Below the pieces are notes generated by a model. The model saw only the letters and a program-made list of their open reading frames with translations, was not told the DNA's origin and searched no databases. A program made the translations under genes and the position numbers. DNA of 64,000 nt from Ectopseudomonas mendocina (GTDB lineage Bacteria; Pseudomonadota; Gammaproteobacteria; Pseudomonadales; Pseudomonadaceae): assembly GCF_016008875.1 (NCBI RefSeq), contig NZ_JADTQG010000006.1, forward strand, positions 1 to 64,000, given 5' to 3'. Below, piece by piece: positions 7,731-19,477 of the stretch (position 1 is its first letter; each line of letters starts with the position of its first letter).

Positions 7731-9113
7731 TCAGATCACACGGGAAAAGCGCTGGCGCACCTGGTCGTTGAGATAGCGGTCGAACAGCATGCACAGCGAA
7801 CGCACCAGCAGACGCCCGGCCGGGCGCACCTCGATCCCCCCCGCACTCAGCTCGATCAGGCCATCGCGGTGAAGCTGTTCCAGCTCCGGCCAGAGCGCCG
7901 CGAAGTACTCATGGAATACCACGCCGTAGGCCTGTTCGATGCCGGCGAAGTGCAGGTCGAAATGACAGATCAGTTGCTGGATCACGGCACGGCGCAGGCG
8001 GTCGTCTGCATTGCAGTGCAGGCCGCGACGGGTCGCCAGTTGGCCGTTGCCCAGGGTCTGCTGGTAGACATTGATATCGCTGTCGTTCTGGCTGTACAGA
8101 TCGCCGATCTGGCTGATGGCTGACACGCCCAGGCCGATCAGGTCGCAATGGCCATGGGTGGTGTAACCCTGGAAGTTGCGTTGCAGAGTGCCTTCTTCCT
8201 GGGCGATGGCCAGCTCGTCGTCAGGCAGGGCGAAGTGGTCCATGCCGATGTAGCGATAACCGGCGCGTGTCAGTTGTTCGATGCTGTTCTGCAGCATGAT
8301 CAGCTTGTCGGCCGGACTGGGCAGATCGTCGGCGCTGATGCGTCGTTGCGGCATGAAACGTTCGGGCAGGTGCGCGTAGTTGAACAGCGACAGCCGATCC
8401 GGCTGCAGTGCGATGACTTCGGCAACGGTGCGGGCGAAGCGCTCCGGGGTCTGCTTGGGCAGGCCGTAGATCAGGTCGATATTCACCGAGCGGAATTGCA
8501 GGGTGCGCGACGCCTCGACGATGGCGCGGGTTTCCTCAAGGGTCTGCAGGCGATTGACTGCGCGCTGTACCTCGGGGTCCAGGTCCTGCACGCCAAGGCT
8601 GACGCGGTTGAAGCCCAGTTCGCGCAGCAGGCCCATGGTCGACCAGTCGGCCTCGCGCGGATCGATTTCGATGCTGTAATCGCCGGAGTCGTCATCCAGC
8701 AGGTTGAAGTGCTGGCGCAGGTGCTGCATCAGACGGCGCAACTCATCGTGGCTGAGGAAGGTCGGCGTGCCGCCACCGAAATGCAGCTGTTCGATCGGCT
8801 GGCTCTTGTCGATGTGGCGACTGACGATCTCGATTTCCCGCTCGAGCTTTTCCAGGTAGGGCAGGGCACGACCGCGGTCCTTGGTGATCACCTTGTTGCA
8901 GGCACAGTAGTAGCAGATGTGCGCGCAGAAGGGGATGTGCACATACAGCGACAGCGGACGCCCGGCCTTGCGGCTGTCGCGCAATGCATGCAGCAGGTCG
9001 AAGGGGCCGATGGCGTCATGAAACTGTACGGCGGTCGGGTAGGAGGTGTAGCGCGGGCCGGCGAGATCGTAGCGGCGGATCAGGTCGGCATCCCACTGGA
9101 TGGCGTCTTGCAT
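7731..9113 (-). CDS. hemN: Oxygen-independent coproporphyrinogen III oxidase
   Basis: A 460-residue radical SAM enzyme that converts coproporphyrinogen III to protoporphyrinogen IX for haem synthesis under low oxygen. The N-terminus (WDADLIRRYDLAGPRYTSYPTA) is typical of true HemN. The cluster motif CX3CX2C is Cys63, Cys67, Cys70, followed by Cys72 (PFCAHICYYCACN). A perfect Anr box lies about 65 bp before the start, so anaerobic induction by Anr is expected. It supplies haem for the nearby cbb3 oxidases. Confidence 0.97.
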   Translation of the reverse strand: MQDAIQWDADLIRRYDLAGPRYTSYPTAVQFHDAIGPFDLLHALRDSRKAGRPLSLYVHIPFCAHICYYCACNKVITKDRGRALPYLEKLEREIEIVSRHIDKSQPIEQLHFGGGTPTFLSHDELRRLMQHLRQHFNLLDDDSGDYSIEIDPREADWSTMGLLRELGFNRVSLGVQDLDPEVQRAVNRLQTLEETRAIVEASRTLQFRSVNIDLIYGLPKQTPERFARTVAEVIALQPDRLSLFNYAHLPERFMPQRRISADDLPSPADKLIMLQNSIEQLTRAGYRYIGMDHFALPDDELAIAQEEGTLQRNFQGYTTHGHCDLIGLGVSAISQIGDLYSQNDSDINVYQQTLGNGQLATRRGLHCNADDRLRRAVIQQLICHFDLHFAGIEQAYGVVFHEYFAALWPELEQLHRDGLIELSAGGIEVRPAGRLLVRSLCMLFDRYLNDQVRQRFSRVI

Positions 9114-9171
9114 GGGAAATAATCCTGGACAGGCTTTGCGGCCAGTCTAGGGATGCTGGAGCGCAACGACC

Positions 9172-9185
9172 TTGACCTGTATCAA
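9172..9185. promoter_or_regulatory. Anr box upstream of hemN
   Basis: TTGACCTGTATCAA fits the Anr/FNR consensus TTGAT-N4-ATCAA with one change. It is centred about 65 bp before the hemN ATG, a spacing compatible with activation at -41.5. The identical 14-mer occurs upstream of uspE at 44231. Confidence 0.9.
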
Positions 9186-9220
9186 GGGCGCGTAGGGGTA
9201 CGGTGCGGTGGCGTAGCTGC

Positions 9221-9271
9221 GTAGCCCGGATGCAATCCGGGGGCATCTTGCTCGCGGATTGCGTCCGCGAT
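9221..9271. repeat. REP-like element
   Basis: GTAGCCCGGATGCAATCCGGG followed by a second arm (CGCGGATTGCGTCCGCGATAC). The core matches the repeats at 4215 and 22316. It lies just downstream of the SafE-family gene. Confidence 0.6.
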
Positions 9272-9276
9272 ACCTG

Positions 9277-9960
9277 TCAGTGCCCCATCAGCCAATGCTG
9301 GTGTGGCCCAGGCAGGGTCCAGATGCCGAACAGGATGACCAGCAGGCCGCCAGCCATGCGCACGCCGCGTTTGCGCAGCAGTGTGGTGATGCGCTCTGCA
9401 GCCAGCCCGGTGGCCAGCAGAACCGGCCAGGTACCCAGGCCGAAGGCCAGCATCAGCAGCGCGCTGTCCACTGCATTGCCCTGGCTGGACGCCCACAGCA
9501 GCGTGCTGTAGACCAGGCCGCACGGCAGCCAGCCCCATAGGCCGCCCAGCACCACGGCCTTGGGAATGCTCGTCACCGGCATGAAGCGCCGTGTCAGCGG
9601 CTGGATATGCCGCCACAGGCCGCGTCCCAGCGCTTCGATACGGGTCAGGCCACTCCACCAGCCAGCCAGATACAGGCCCATGGCGATCAGTAGCAGTGCA
9701 GCCAGCGTGCGCATGACCACCTCGGCCTTGCTGCCGGCAATGGCCCAACCCGCCAGCCCGAGAAGCAGGCCGGCCAGGCTGTAACTGAGAATGCGCCCGA
9801 GGTTGTATGCCAGCAGCAGTTGCAGGCGTCTGCTGCGTTGCTCGGGCGGAATCGCCAGGGTCAGTGCGCCCATCAGGCCGCCGCACATGCCCAGGCAGTG
9901 CCCCCCGCCGAGCAGCCCGAGGATCAACGCCGACACCAGCAGCGGCGCCAGTTCAAGCAT
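9277..9960 (-). CDS. TauE/SafE-family (UPF0721-like) membrane protein
   Basis: A 227-residue inner-membrane protein starting at MLELAPLLVSA, with six or so hydrophobic segments. The GGGHCLGMCGG motif (Gly/Cys/His-rich) and a second PCGLVYSTLLWA motif in the second half are typical of the short SafE-like proteins found next to cbb3 oxidase assembly genes. The Cys/His motifs in the membrane suggest a metal or sulfur role, possibly copper handling, but this is inference. Its start overlaps the end of ccoS by 8 bases, so it is translationally coupled to the ccoGHIS unit. Confidence 0.82.
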   Translation of the reverse strand: MLELAPLLVSALILGLLGGGHCLGMCGGLMGALTLAIPPEQRSRRLQLLLAYNLGRILSYSLAGLLLGLAGWAIAGSKAEVVMRTLAALLLIAMGLYLAGWWSGLTRIEALGRGLWRHIQPLTRRFMPVTSIPKAVVLGGLWGWLPCGLVYSTLLWASSQGNAVDSALLMLAFGLGTWPVLLATGLAAERITTLLRKRGVRMAGGLLVILFGIWTLPGPHQHWLMGH

Positions 9961-10159
9961 CGGGCTTGTCCTGCTTGCTGTGTTCCCCGGCCTGTTCGAT
10001 GCCGGCCTTGTGCAGGGGATCTTCGTCGTCGAACAGGATGCTGTGAGCCGGCCCGTCCAGGTCGTCGTACTGGCCGCTGTCCACCGCCCAGAAGAACAGC
10101 CAGATGGCGAAGCCGACCAGGCCGATGGCGACGGGAATGAGGATATAGAGGGCGGACAT
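9953..10159 (-). CDS. ccoS: cbb3 oxidase maturation protein CcoS
   Basis: A 68-residue protein with one N-terminal transmembrane helix (LYILIPVAIGLVGFAIWLFFWAV written in two overlapping hydrophobic runs), then the acidic SGQYDDLDGPAHSILFDD typical of CcoS. In other species CcoS is needed to insert haem and CuB into CcoN. It lies downstream of ccoI, with a REP-like hairpin in the 104-bp gap. Confidence 0.93.
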   Translation of the reverse strand: MSALYILIPVAIGLVGFAIWLFFWAVDSGQYDDLDGPAHSILFDDEDPLHKAGIEQAGEHSKQDKPDA

Positions 10160-10182
10160 GCGGTCTCCATGGAGGCGTCTGG

Positions 10183-10237
10183 GTAGGAGTGAACTCTGCT
10201 CGCGAAGAAGCGATTCGCTCGCGACGCTCGCTCCTAC
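10183..10237. repeat. REP-like hairpin between ccoI and ccoS
   Basis: Terminal arms GTAGGAG and CTCCTAC flank an inner inverted repeat built of CTCGCGA/TCGCGAG units. This is the GTAGGAGCG type of Pseudomonas REP (compare 63262). It could moderate ccoS/SafE expression relative to ccoI. Confidence 0.65.
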
Positions 10238-10263
10238 ATGTTCGGGCTACGCTTGCTTGCAGC

Positions 10264-12660
10264 TTATCGGCTCAGGCGCAGCGCGTTGAGTACCACCAGC
10301 AGCGAGCTGAGCGACATGCCCACGGCCGCCCAGATCGGCGTGATCCAGCCCAGGGCGGCAAAGGGCAGCACGAGACCATTGTACAGCGTCGCCCAGGTAA
10401 GGTTTTCGATGATGATGCGCCGTGTGCGCTTGGCCAGTTTCAGGCCATCGACCAGGCTACCCAGACGGTTCGACAACAGCACCGCGTCGGCACTGGTTTT
10501 AGCCAGGTCGGACGCCGAGCCCATGGCCACGCTGATATCTGCAGCGGCCAGCACCGGTACGTCGTTGACGCCATCGCCGAGCATCAGCACGCGACGACCT
10601 TCGCCATGCAACAGCTTGAGCACTGCCAGCTTGGCGTCCGGGGTCAGGCCGCCACGGGCGTCATCGATGCCGAGTTGACGGGCGACTTCGCCGACCATCG
10701 GCGAGCTGTCGCCTGAAAGCAGATGGATATGCCAGCCGCGGGCGCGGGCGGCGGCGATCAGGTCAGGAGCATCCTCGCGCAGGCGGTCGTCGAGGACGAA
10801 CCAGGCCAGCGGCCCCTGTTTATCGCCCAGCAGCAGCCACTGGCCGTGCTCGCTGGCAATCGTTGGCACGGTCTGGCCACTGAGGGCGCAGACGAAGCTG
10901 GCTTCGCCGATGCGTAGCAGGCGTCCGTCGACGTTGCCCTGCAGGCCCTGGCCCGGATGGCTGTCGACGGCTTGCGCGGCACGTGGCGCCTGGCTGAAGG
11001 CTCGGGCGATGGGGTGCTCCGAGCGGTTCTCCAGCGCGGCGGCCAGCGCCAGGCAATCGCCCTCGTCGAGGTCACGCAGCGGATGGATGGCCTTGAGCGT
11101 CAACCGGCCTTCGGTGAGCGTGCCGGTCTTGTCCAGCACCAGGGTGTCGATCTGGTTGAGCCCCTCGATTACATGGCCGCGAGTGAGCAGCATGCCCAGT
11201 TTATGCAGGCTGCCGGTGGCGGTGGTCAGCGCCGTCGGCGTGGCCAGTGCCAAGGCGCAGGGGCAGGTGGCCACCAGCAGGGCGAGCACGACCCAGAAGG
11301 CGCGACTGGAATCGATTTCCCACCAGGCGAAGCCAACCACGGCGGCGGCGATCAGAATGAACAGCAGGAACCATTGCGAGACCCGATCGGCGATCTCGGC
11401 CAGGCGCGGCTTCTCGCTCTGCGCGCGTTCCAGCAGGCGCACGATCGCGGACAGGCGAGTGGCATCGCCCAGCGCCTGTACCTCGACGGTCAGCGGGCCT
11501 TCGACATTCAGCGTGCCGGCCGTTACCCCGTCGCCGATGCTGCGCGCCTGGGGCAGGTATTCCCCGGTAAGCAGCGATTCGTCGACGCTGGACTGGCCGG
11601 CGAGGATACGGCCGTCAGCAGGAATCAGCGAGCCAGGCTGCACCAGTACCCGCTCGCCGACACGCAGTTCGCTGAGCAGGATGCGCTGGCTCTGGCCGTC
11701 GGCCTCCAGGCGCAGACAGGAGGCTGGCAGCAATTGCACCAGTTGTGCGGTGGCCGCTGCCGTGCGTTCGCGGGCGCGGCGCTCCAGGTAGCGTCCGGCA
11801 AGCAGGAACAGGGCGAACATGCCCACGGCGTCGAAATAAAGCTCGCCCTGGCCGGTGATGGTCGACCAGATGCCGGCTACGTAGGCACCGCCGATCGCCA
11901 GGGAAACTGACACGTCCATGGTCAGGTGGCGTGTGCGCAGGTCGCGCAGGGCGCCGCGGAAGAACTGTCCGCAGCAGTAGAAGACGATGGGGGTGGTGAG
12001 GAACAGGCTGGTCCAGCGCAGGATCTTGTCCAGCTCCGGCGACAGGTCGATGTTGAATTCCGGCCAGGTGGCCATGGTCGCCATCATCACCTGCATCCAC
12101 AGCAGGCCGGCCACGCCCAGTTCGCGCATGCGCCGGCGGTTTTCCGCAGCCAGACGCTCGGCGGCTTCGTCGGCACGCCAGGGGTGGGCGGCATAGCCGA
12201 TGCGGCGCAATTCGGCGAGCAGCTTACTCAACGGAATCTGGCTGTCCTGCCAGCGCACCTGAAGGCGGTGGTTGGACAGGTTCAGGTGTGCTTCGGCCAC
12301 GCCCGGTACGCCGCGCAGGTGCTTCTCGATCAGCCAGCCACAGGCGGCACAACTGATGCCCTCGATCAGCAGCTGGGTTTCGCTCAGCTCGCCCTCGTGC
12401 TGCACGAAAGGGCGTTGCACATCGCTGCGGTCATACAGTGCCAGCTCATCAGGCAATGCCTGCGGCAGTGCTTGCGGGTTGGCAGAGTTTTCGCTGCGAT
12501 GGCTGTAGTAATGCTCCAGCCCACCGGCGACGATGGCTTCGGCCACGGCCTGGCAGCCGGGGCAGCACATTTCGCGGGTCTGGCCGAGGACTTCGGCGCG
12601 GAAATGGCTGCCGGCAGGTACCGGCAGACCACAGTGGAAGCAAGGAGTAGGGGCGGGCAT
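10264..12660 (-). CDS. ccoI: Copper-transporting P1B-type ATPase CcoI
   Basis: A 798-residue P-type ATPase supplying copper for cbb3 oxidase assembly. The N-terminus has a cysteine-rich CPGCQA region near residue 35 and a heavy-metal-associated domain with GISCAACGW (Cys104, Cys107). The membrane ion-binding motif is CPC in ATCPCALALATP; the phosphorylation motif DKTGTLTEG and hinge GDGVNDVPVLA are intact. It is the third gene of ccoG-ccoH-ccoI-ccoS, with 8 bp between it and ccoH. Confidence 0.96.
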   Translation of the reverse strand: MPAPTPCFHCGLPVPAGSHFRAEVLGQTREMCCPGCQAVAEAIVAGGLEHYYSHRSENSANPQALPQALPDELALYDRSDVQRPFVQHEGELSETQLLIEGISCAACGWLIEKHLRGVPGVAEAHLNLSNHRLQVRWQDSQIPLSKLLAELRRIGYAAHPWRADEAAERLAAENRRRMRELGVAGLLWMQVMMATMATWPEFNIDLSPELDKILRWTSLFLTTPIVFYCCGQFFRGALRDLRTRHLTMDVSVSLAIGGAYVAGIWSTITGQGELYFDAVGMFALFLLAGRYLERRARERTAAATAQLVQLLPASCLRLEADGQSQRILLSELRVGERVLVQPGSLIPADGRILAGQSSVDESLLTGEYLPQARSIGDGVTAGTLNVEGPLTVEVQALGDATRLSAIVRLLERAQSEKPRLAEIADRVSQWFLLFILIAAAVVGFAWWEIDSSRAFWVVLALLVATCPCALALATPTALTTATGSLHKLGMLLTRGHVIEGLNQIDTLVLDKTGTLTEGRLTLKAIHPLRDLDEGDCLALAAALENRSEHPIARAFSQAPRAAQAVDSHPGQGLQGNVDGRLLRIGEASFVCALSGQTVPTIASEHGQWLLLGDKQGPLAWFVLDDRLREDAPDLIAAARARGWHIHLLSGDSSPMVGEVARQLGIDDARGGLTPDAKLAVLKLLHGEGRRVLMLGDGVNDVPVLAAADISVAMGSASDLAKTSADAVLLSNRLGSLVDGLKLAKRTRRIIIENLTWATLYNGLVLPFAALGWITPIWAAVGMSLSSLLVVLNALRLSR

Positions 12661-12668
12661 CGGCTGGG

Positions 12669-13187
12669 TCAGTAGGAGGGATTGTCACCGATCAGGATGG
12701 TCTGGCCATCGGTGATGTTCTCTTCCTCGAACAGGCGCCAGTTCTGGCTGCCTTCCTGACCAAGCAGTTCGACGAAGCGACGGCCGTTGACCTGATCGAC
12801 CATCTGCCCGCGGTACTGGCCATCGGCGGCTGGCTGCAGGATGACGCGGCGATCACGCTCCGGCTGGGTCGGCGAAATCAGGTTGAGGACGATCTGCTGT
12901 GGCTTGCTGTTGCCTTGCAGCGACAGGGTGGCGACGCCGGTGGCGTTATCCAGTACCAGTTCGCCCTGCAGCTGCAGGCGCTCGGCCAATTTCTCGCGCT
13001 CCAGCGACTGGTTGATGCCCTTGCCAACGTCGTAGTAGTCGTCGGAGATCAGCCCCGGCGGGTTCTTGGTGGCCAGGGTGAGCAGGGCAAGACCCTGCAC
13101 TACCGAGTAACTGAGCATCGCGATAATGAACCAGGGCCAGAATTGCTTGTACCAGGGTTTTACCGGCGAGGGTGCTTGTTCAGTCAT
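12669..13187 (-). CDS. ccoH: cbb3 oxidase assembly protein CcoH (FixH)
   Basis: A 172-residue protein starting at MTEQAPSPVKPWYKQFWPW. It has one N-terminal transmembrane helix followed by the signature KNPPGLISDDYYDVGKGINQSL and a periplasmic FixH domain. CcoH is a membrane-anchored factor associated with cbb3 assembly. An upstream in-frame start at 13259 would overlap ccoG and is less likely. It follows ccoG by 13 bp. Confidence 0.94.
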   Translation of the reverse strand: MTEQAPSPVKPWYKQFWPWFIIAMLSYSVVQGLALLTLATKNPPGLISDDYYDVGKGINQSLEREKLAERLQLQGELVLDNATGVATLSLQGNSKPQQIVLNLISPTQPERDRRVILQPAADGQYRGQMVDQVNGRRFVELLGQEGSQNWRLFEEENITDGQTILIGDNPSY

Positions 13188-13200
13188 GCTCTTTCCGTTG

Positions 13201-14616
13201 TCAGCGGACGCTGGGGCCAATGAAGCGGCTGTCGGCGTCGGTCGTGATACTGGGGTCATCCGCGGATTGTACGTGGAAGACGATGTTGTTGGCGCTCGAG
13301 GGCAGCTTCTCCGGCGCGATGGACAGCTCGACGGGGAAGGAATAGACCTCGCCGGCCAGTGTCCGCACTTCGCTCTTGCCTTCGTAAACCAGGCCGTCGA
13401 GACCGTCGGCGGTGATCACATAGGTCATGTCGCGCTGCGACTTGTTCATGATCTTCAGGGTGTAGACGTTCTCGATATGGCCGCGCTCGTTCTCGCGGAA
13501 CAGCACGCGGTCCTTGAGCACATCCAGCCCCACCAGCGGGCGATGGGCCACGGCCCAGGCGAACAGGCCGATCATGGCGACCAGCGCGACAGCGTACCCG
13601 ATCAGGCGCGGGCGCAGCAGGTGGGTCTTCTGGCCAGACAGGTTGTGTTCAGTGGTATAGCTGATCAGCCCCTTGGGATAGTTCATCTTATCCATGATGT
13701 CGTCACAGGCATCGATGCACGCGGCGCAGCCGATGCACTCGACCTGCAGGCCGTCGCGGATGTCGATGCCGGTGGGACAGACCTGTACGCACATCTTGCA
13801 GTCGATGCAGTCACCCAGGCCCTGTGCCTTGTAGTCGGCGTCCTTCTTGCGTGGGCCGCGCTTTTCGCCGCGACGCGGGTCGTAGGAGACGATCAGGGTG
13901 TCCTGGTCGAACATCACGCTCTGGAAGCGCGCGTACGGGCACATGTAGATGCACACCTGCTCGCGCAGGTAACCGGCATTGCCGTAGGTAGCGAGGGTGA
14001 AGAAGCCGATCCAGAAGTAGGCCCAGCCACTGGCTTCACCGGTGAATATCTCGATCACCAGGTCGCGAATCGGCGTGAAATAGCCGACGAAGGTGATGGC
14101 GGTGAGCAGCGACACGCCGACCCAGATGCCATGCTTGACCAGCTTGCGCCCGAATTTCTTGCCGCTCATGGGCTGTTTGTCGAGCTTCATGCGCTGGTTG
14201 CGGTCGCCTTCGGTGACCTTCTCCGCCCACATGAATACCCAGGTGAACACGCTCTGCGGGCAGGTGTAGCCGCACCAGACGCGGCCGGCGAAGACGGTGA
14301 TGAAGAACAGGCCGAAGGCGCAGATGATCAGCAGCCAGGACAGCAGCATGAAGTCCTGAGGCCAGTAGGTGGCGCCGAAGATATTGAATTTGCGTTCCGG
14401 CAGGTTCCACCAGACGGCCTGACGACCTTCCCAGTTCAGCCAGACGGTGCCGAAGAAGAGCAGGAAAAGCAAAGCACCGCCAACGCGGCGAAGGTTACGG
14501 TAGAGGCCGGTGAACGCGCGGGTGTAGATCTTCTCGCGGCTAGCGTAGAGGTCGACGCTGACGTTCTTGGCAGGGGAAGGGGGGGTGACGTCCTGGACGG
14601 GAATCTGTTCGCTCAT
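13201..14616 (-). CDS. ccoG: CcoG/FixG iron-sulfur protein, cupric reductase type
   Basis: A 471-residue polytopic membrane protein. GRVWCGYTCPQSVF marks the NapH/FixG-type domain, two ferredoxin-like cluster motifs follow (CIDCKMCVQVCPTG and CIGCAACIDACDD), and a C-terminal periplasmic immunoglobulin-like domain ends the protein. CcoG has been shown elsewhere to reduce Cu2+ to Cu+ for cbb3 assembly. The ATG at 14616 is preferred over the TTG directly before it. A perfect Anr box lies about 138 bp upstream, so the ccoGHIS unit is probably induced at low oxygen. Confidence 0.96.
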   Translation of the reverse strand: MSEQIPVQDVTPPSPAKNVSVDLYASREKIYTRAFTGLYRNLRRVGGALLFLLFFGTVWLNWEGRQAVWWNLPERKFNIFGATYWPQDFMLLSWLLIICAFGLFFITVFAGRVWCGYTCPQSVFTWVFMWAEKVTEGDRNQRMKLDKQPMSGKKFGRKLVKHGIWVGVSLLTAITFVGYFTPIRDLVIEIFTGEASGWAYFWIGFFTLATYGNAGYLREQVCIYMCPYARFQSVMFDQDTLIVSYDPRRGEKRGPRKKDADYKAQGLGDCIDCKMCVQVCPTGIDIRDGLQVECIGCAACIDACDDIMDKMNYPKGLISYTTEHNLSGQKTHLLRPRLIGYAVALVAMIGLFAWAVAHRPLVGLDVLKDRVLFRENERGHIENVYTLKIMNKSQRDMTYVITADGLDGLVYEGKSEVRTLAGEVYSFPVELSIAPEKLPSSANNIVFHVQSADDPSITTDADSRFIGPSVR

Positions 14617-14747
14617 CAATGCATACCAAAGCGGTTGGTTGGCAGCCCGGGCCGATGCGTGCCGGCTTAGGTCAGTTCACGGTAGCTATATGGTACGCCT
14701 GAAAGACAACGCCCGGGTGCGACCAGCGGTCGCGTTCCGGGCGTTCA

Positions 14748-14761
14748 TTGACCCTTGTCAA
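14748..14761. promoter_or_regulatory. Anr box upstream of ccoG
   Basis: TTGACCCTTGTCAA is a perfect palindromic Anr/FNR box (TTGAC-N4-GTCAA). It lies in the 161-bp gap between ccoP1 and ccoG, about 138 bp before the ccoG ATG, and so points to a separate oxygen-controlled promoter for ccoGHIS. Confidence 0.88.
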
Positions 14762-14777
14762 AAGAGTCGTTCTGCGA

Positions 14778-15773
14778 TTACTGCTCTTGTGCCTTGTGCG
14801 ACAGGCTGTACACGTAGGCGGCCAGCAGGTGCACCTTGTCGTTGCCGAGGAATTCTTCCTGGGCAGGCATGTTGCCGTGGCGACCGTAGCGGATGGTCTG
14901 CTGCAGTTGCGCGTAGCTGCTGCCATAGATGAACGCTGCCGGGTTGGTCAGGTTCGGTGCGCCCATGGCCGCGGTGCCCTTGCCGTCAGCGCCGTGGCAG
15001 GCGAAGCAGGTACCGGCGAAGACCTTCTGGCCTGCCTCGATATCGGCTTCCACGCCTTCCGGCAGTTCACGACCGCCCAGCTGGGTCAGCACGTAGGCGG
15101 CGACGTTGCGTACACCGTCTTCGCCGATGGCCGGGCCTTGAGCCGGCATGGCGCCCTGGCGACCCTTGAGGATCGTGGTCTTGATGGTTTCCGGCTCGCC
15201 GCCCCAACGCCATTCGGTGTCGGTCAGGTTGGGGAAGCCGTAGCTGCCCTTGGCATCGGAACCGTGGCAAACCGAGCAGTTGGATGCGAACAGGCGGCCA
15301 CCCATTTTCAGGGCTTGCTCGTCCTTGGCCACTTCCTCGATGGGCATGGCGGCGTACTTGGCGAACAGCGGGCCATATTGCTCATCGGCGCGCGCCATTT
15401 CCTTCTCCCACTGATGCACGCCGGTCCAGCCAGTGTGACGCATGGAGCCGTCAGCGATCTGTACGCCAGCAGCGAAAGGCGTCTGCTTCTCGTTGTCGAC
15501 GTAATCGTAGCCCGGCAGCAGGCCCTTGAAGTTGCCCAGGCCTGGATACAGCACGAGATAGCCGAGGGCGAAGACGATGGTGGCGACGAACAGCATGAAC
15601 CACCACTTTGGCAGCGGGTTGTCATACTCCTCGATGCCGTCGAAGCTGTGGCCGACGGTTTCTTCGGTGGTTTCCTGGCGCTGGCCCTTGCGAGTGCCGA
15701 AGATCAGCCAGGTCAGGGCGAAGATGGTGCCCAGAGACAGAATGGTTACGTACCAACTCCAGAACGTGGTCAT
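14778..15773 (-). CDS. ccoP1: cbb3 oxidase subunit III, di-haem cytochrome c (first copy)
   Basis: A 331-residue subunit with two N-terminal membrane helices and two c-type haem sites, CSVCH (Cys166-His170) and CFACH (Cys256-His260), facing the periplasm. It passes electrons to CcoO and CcoN. Compared with the second copy at 18366 it carries about 28 extra residues (roughly 91-118) in the linker before the first haem domain. Its start overlaps the ccoQ1 stop by 4 bases. Confidence 0.97.
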   Translation of the reverse strand: MTTFWSWYVTILSLGTIFALTWLIFGTRKGQRQETTEETVGHSFDGIEEYDNPLPKWWFMLFVATIVFALGYLVLYPGLGNFKGLLPGYDYVDNEKQTPFAAGVQIADGSMRHTGWTGVHQWEKEMARADEQYGPLFAKYAAMPIEEVAKDEQALKMGGRLFASNCSVCHGSDAKGSYGFPNLTDTEWRWGGEPETIKTTILKGRQGAMPAQGPAIGEDGVRNVAAYVLTQLGGRELPEGVEADIEAGQKVFAGTCFACHGADGKGTAAMGAPNLTNPAAFIYGSSYAQLQQTIRYGRHGNMPAQEEFLGNDKVHLLAAYVYSLSHKAQEQ

Positions 15774-15958
15774 TGGTTATTGCTCCTGGAAGAGTCCTGA
15801 TCGCCCTTGGACTCGGGCTTGGGGTCGTCAGCGAAGGGCAGGTTGGCAGCTTCGTCGAAGCTCGATTTGCGCTTGCTGCTGTAAGCCCAGAGCACCACGC
15901 CGATGAAGGCGATGAAAACCACCGCCGTGCCGATGCCGCGAATCATCCCGATGTCCAT
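15770..15958 (-). CDS. ccoQ1: cbb3 oxidase small subunit CcoQ (first copy)
   Basis: A 62-residue single-helix membrane protein ([20 protein letters not shown]) with the CcoQ tail [13 protein letters not shown]. It stabilises the CcoNOP complex in other bacteria. It lies 6 bp after ccoO1 and overlaps ccoP1. Confidence 0.95.
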   Translation of the reverse strand: MDIGMIRGIGTAVVFIAFIGVVLWAYSSKRKSSFDEAANLPFADDPKPESKGDQDSSRSNNQ

Positions 15959-15964
15959 AGCGTC

Positions 15965-16572
15965 TTACCGTTTGTTCTTGATGGAAGTGCCGAGAACCTG
16001 CAGGTACGCGATCAGCGCGTCCATTTCGGTATTGCCTTTCACGGCATCGCGGGCACCGGCGATATCTTCGTCGGTGTAGGGGATGCCGAAGCCACGCATG
16101 ACTTCCATCTTCTTGGCGGTGTCGCGGCCGTCGAGCTTGTTCTCCACCAGCCATGGGTAGGCGGGCATCTTCGACTCAGGCACGACGTTGCGCGGGTTGT
16201 ACAGGTGGGCGCGATGCCACTCGTCCGAGTAGCGGCCGCCGACACGGGCCAGATCCGGGCCGGTACGCTTGGAGCCCCACAGGAAGGGGTGATCCCAGAC
16301 GCTTTCACCGGCGACGGAGTAGTGGCCGTAACGCTCGGTCTCGGCGCGGAACGGACGAATCATCTGCGAGTGGCAGCCGACGCAGCCCTCGCGGATGTAG
16401 ATATCGCGACCTTCCAGTTGCATGGCGGTGTAGGGCTTGAGGCCTTCCACCGGCTCATTGGTGACGTCCTGGAAGAACAGCGGGACGATCTGGGTCAGGC
16501 CACCGATGCTGACGGCAATCACCATCAGCAACGCCATCAGGCCGATATTCTTCTCGATGATTTCGTGTTTCA

Positions 16573-16573
<1 letters not shown>
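15965..16573 (-). CDS. ccoO1: cbb3 oxidase subunit II, mono-haem cytochrome c (first copy)
   Basis: A 202-residue subunit with one N-terminal anchor helix and one haem c site CVGCH (Cys64-His68). The sequence is nearly the same as the second copy at 19474. It shares one base with the ccoN1 stop (TGATG), showing translational coupling. Confidence 0.97.
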
Positions 16574-18365
<1,792 letters not shown>

Positions 18366-19292
18366 TTACTCGTTCTTGCCCTGGCTCAGCTTGAGCACGT
18401 AGGCAGCCAGCAGGTGAGCCTTGTCGTTGCCGAGAAAGTCTTCCTGTGCCGGCATGTTGCCGCTGCGACCATAGCGGATGGTCTGTTGCAGCTGCGCGAA
18501 GCTGCTGCCGTAGATGAACGCGCTCGGCTGAGTCAGGTCCGGTGCGCCCAGGGCGGGCGTGCCCTTGCCGTTGGCGCCGTGGCAGGCGAAGCAGGTGGTG
18601 GAGAAGATCTTCTCGCCTGCCGCGACATCCACGACTTCGCCTTCCGGCAACTCACGGCCACCCAGCGTGGTCAGCACATAGGCGGCTGCGTTGCGCACGC
18701 CATCTTCGCCGATCACCGCTACCTGGGGCGGCATCATGCCATGACGTCCCTTGAGGATGGTGGTTTTGATGGTTTCCGGCTCGCCGCCCCAGCGCCAGCT
18801 GTCATCGGCCAGGTTGGGGAAGCCATAGCTGCCCTTGGCGTCGGAGCCGTGGCAGACCGAGCAGTTGGAGGCGAACAGGCGGCCGCCCATTTTCAGCGCG
18901 CGCTCGTCCTGGGCCACTTCCTCGATCGGCATGGCGGCGTACTTGGCGAAGATCGGGCCATACAGCTCATCGGCACGATCCATCTCGCGCTGCCACTGGT
19001 TGACCTGGGTCCAGCCATCCTCATAGCCCGGCAGCAGGCCCTTGAAGTTGCCCAGGCCCGGATAGAGCAACAGGTAGCCGACGGAGAACACCAGGGTGCC
19101 GAGGAACAGCATGAACCACCACTTGGGCAGTGGGTTGTCATACTCCTCGATGCCATCGAAGGCGTGCCCCATGGTCTGCTCGGTCGGGTTCTTGTGCACT
19201 TCGCTCTTGCGGGTGGCGAAGATCAGCCAGAACAGCGCGACCAGTGAACCGACGGTCAGCAGGGTGATGTACCAACTCCAGAAGGTGGTCAT
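18366..19292 (-). CDS. ccoP2: cbb3 oxidase subunit III, di-haem cytochrome c (second copy)
   Basis: A 308-residue paralogue of the subunit at 14778, with the same two haem motifs CSVCH and CFACH and two membrane helices. It lacks the ~28-residue linker insertion seen in the first copy. It closes the second ccoNOQP operon and overlaps ccoQ2 by 4 bases. Confidence 0.97.
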   Translation of the reverse strand: MTTFWSWYITLLTVGSLVALFWLIFATRKSEVHKNPTEQTMGHAFDGIEEYDNPLPKWWFMLFLGTLVFSVGYLLLYPGLGNFKGLLPGYEDGWTQVNQWQREMDRADELYGPIFAKYAAMPIEEVAQDERALKMGGRLFASNCSVCHGSDAKGSYGFPNLADDSWRWGGEPETIKTTILKGRHGMMPPQVAVIGEDGVRNAAAYVLTTLGGRELPEGEVVDVAAGEKIFSTTCFACHGANGKGTPALGAPDLTQPSAFIYGSSFAQLQQTIRYGRSGNMPAQEDFLGNDKAHLLAAYVLKLSQGKNE

Positions 19293-19477
19293 GCTTGGGT
19301 CCTCGAAACGGCGGGCTTGGGCTCATCAGCGAAAGGCAGGTTGGCCGCTTCGCTGAAGGCGTCGCGGCGTTTGCCGCTGTAGGCCCAGAGGGTGACGGCG
19401 GTGAAGGCGATCAGCACCAGCACGGTACCGATGCCGCGCACGATGCCGATATCGATAAGCTCGAACATGGCGCTCAC
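19289..19477 (-). CDS. ccoQ2: cbb3 oxidase small subunit CcoQ (second copy)
   Basis: A 62-residue one-helix protein with the CcoQ tail [12 protein letters not shown]. Two starts are possible, [11 protein letters not shown] at 19477 or MFELIDIG at 19468; the first overlaps the ccoO2 stop by 4 bases. It is more diverged from its paralogue than CcoO and CcoN are from theirs. Confidence 0.93.
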   Translation of the reverse strand: MSAMFELIDIGIVRGIGTVLVLIAFTAVTLWAYSGKRRDAFSEAANLPFADEPKPAVSRTQA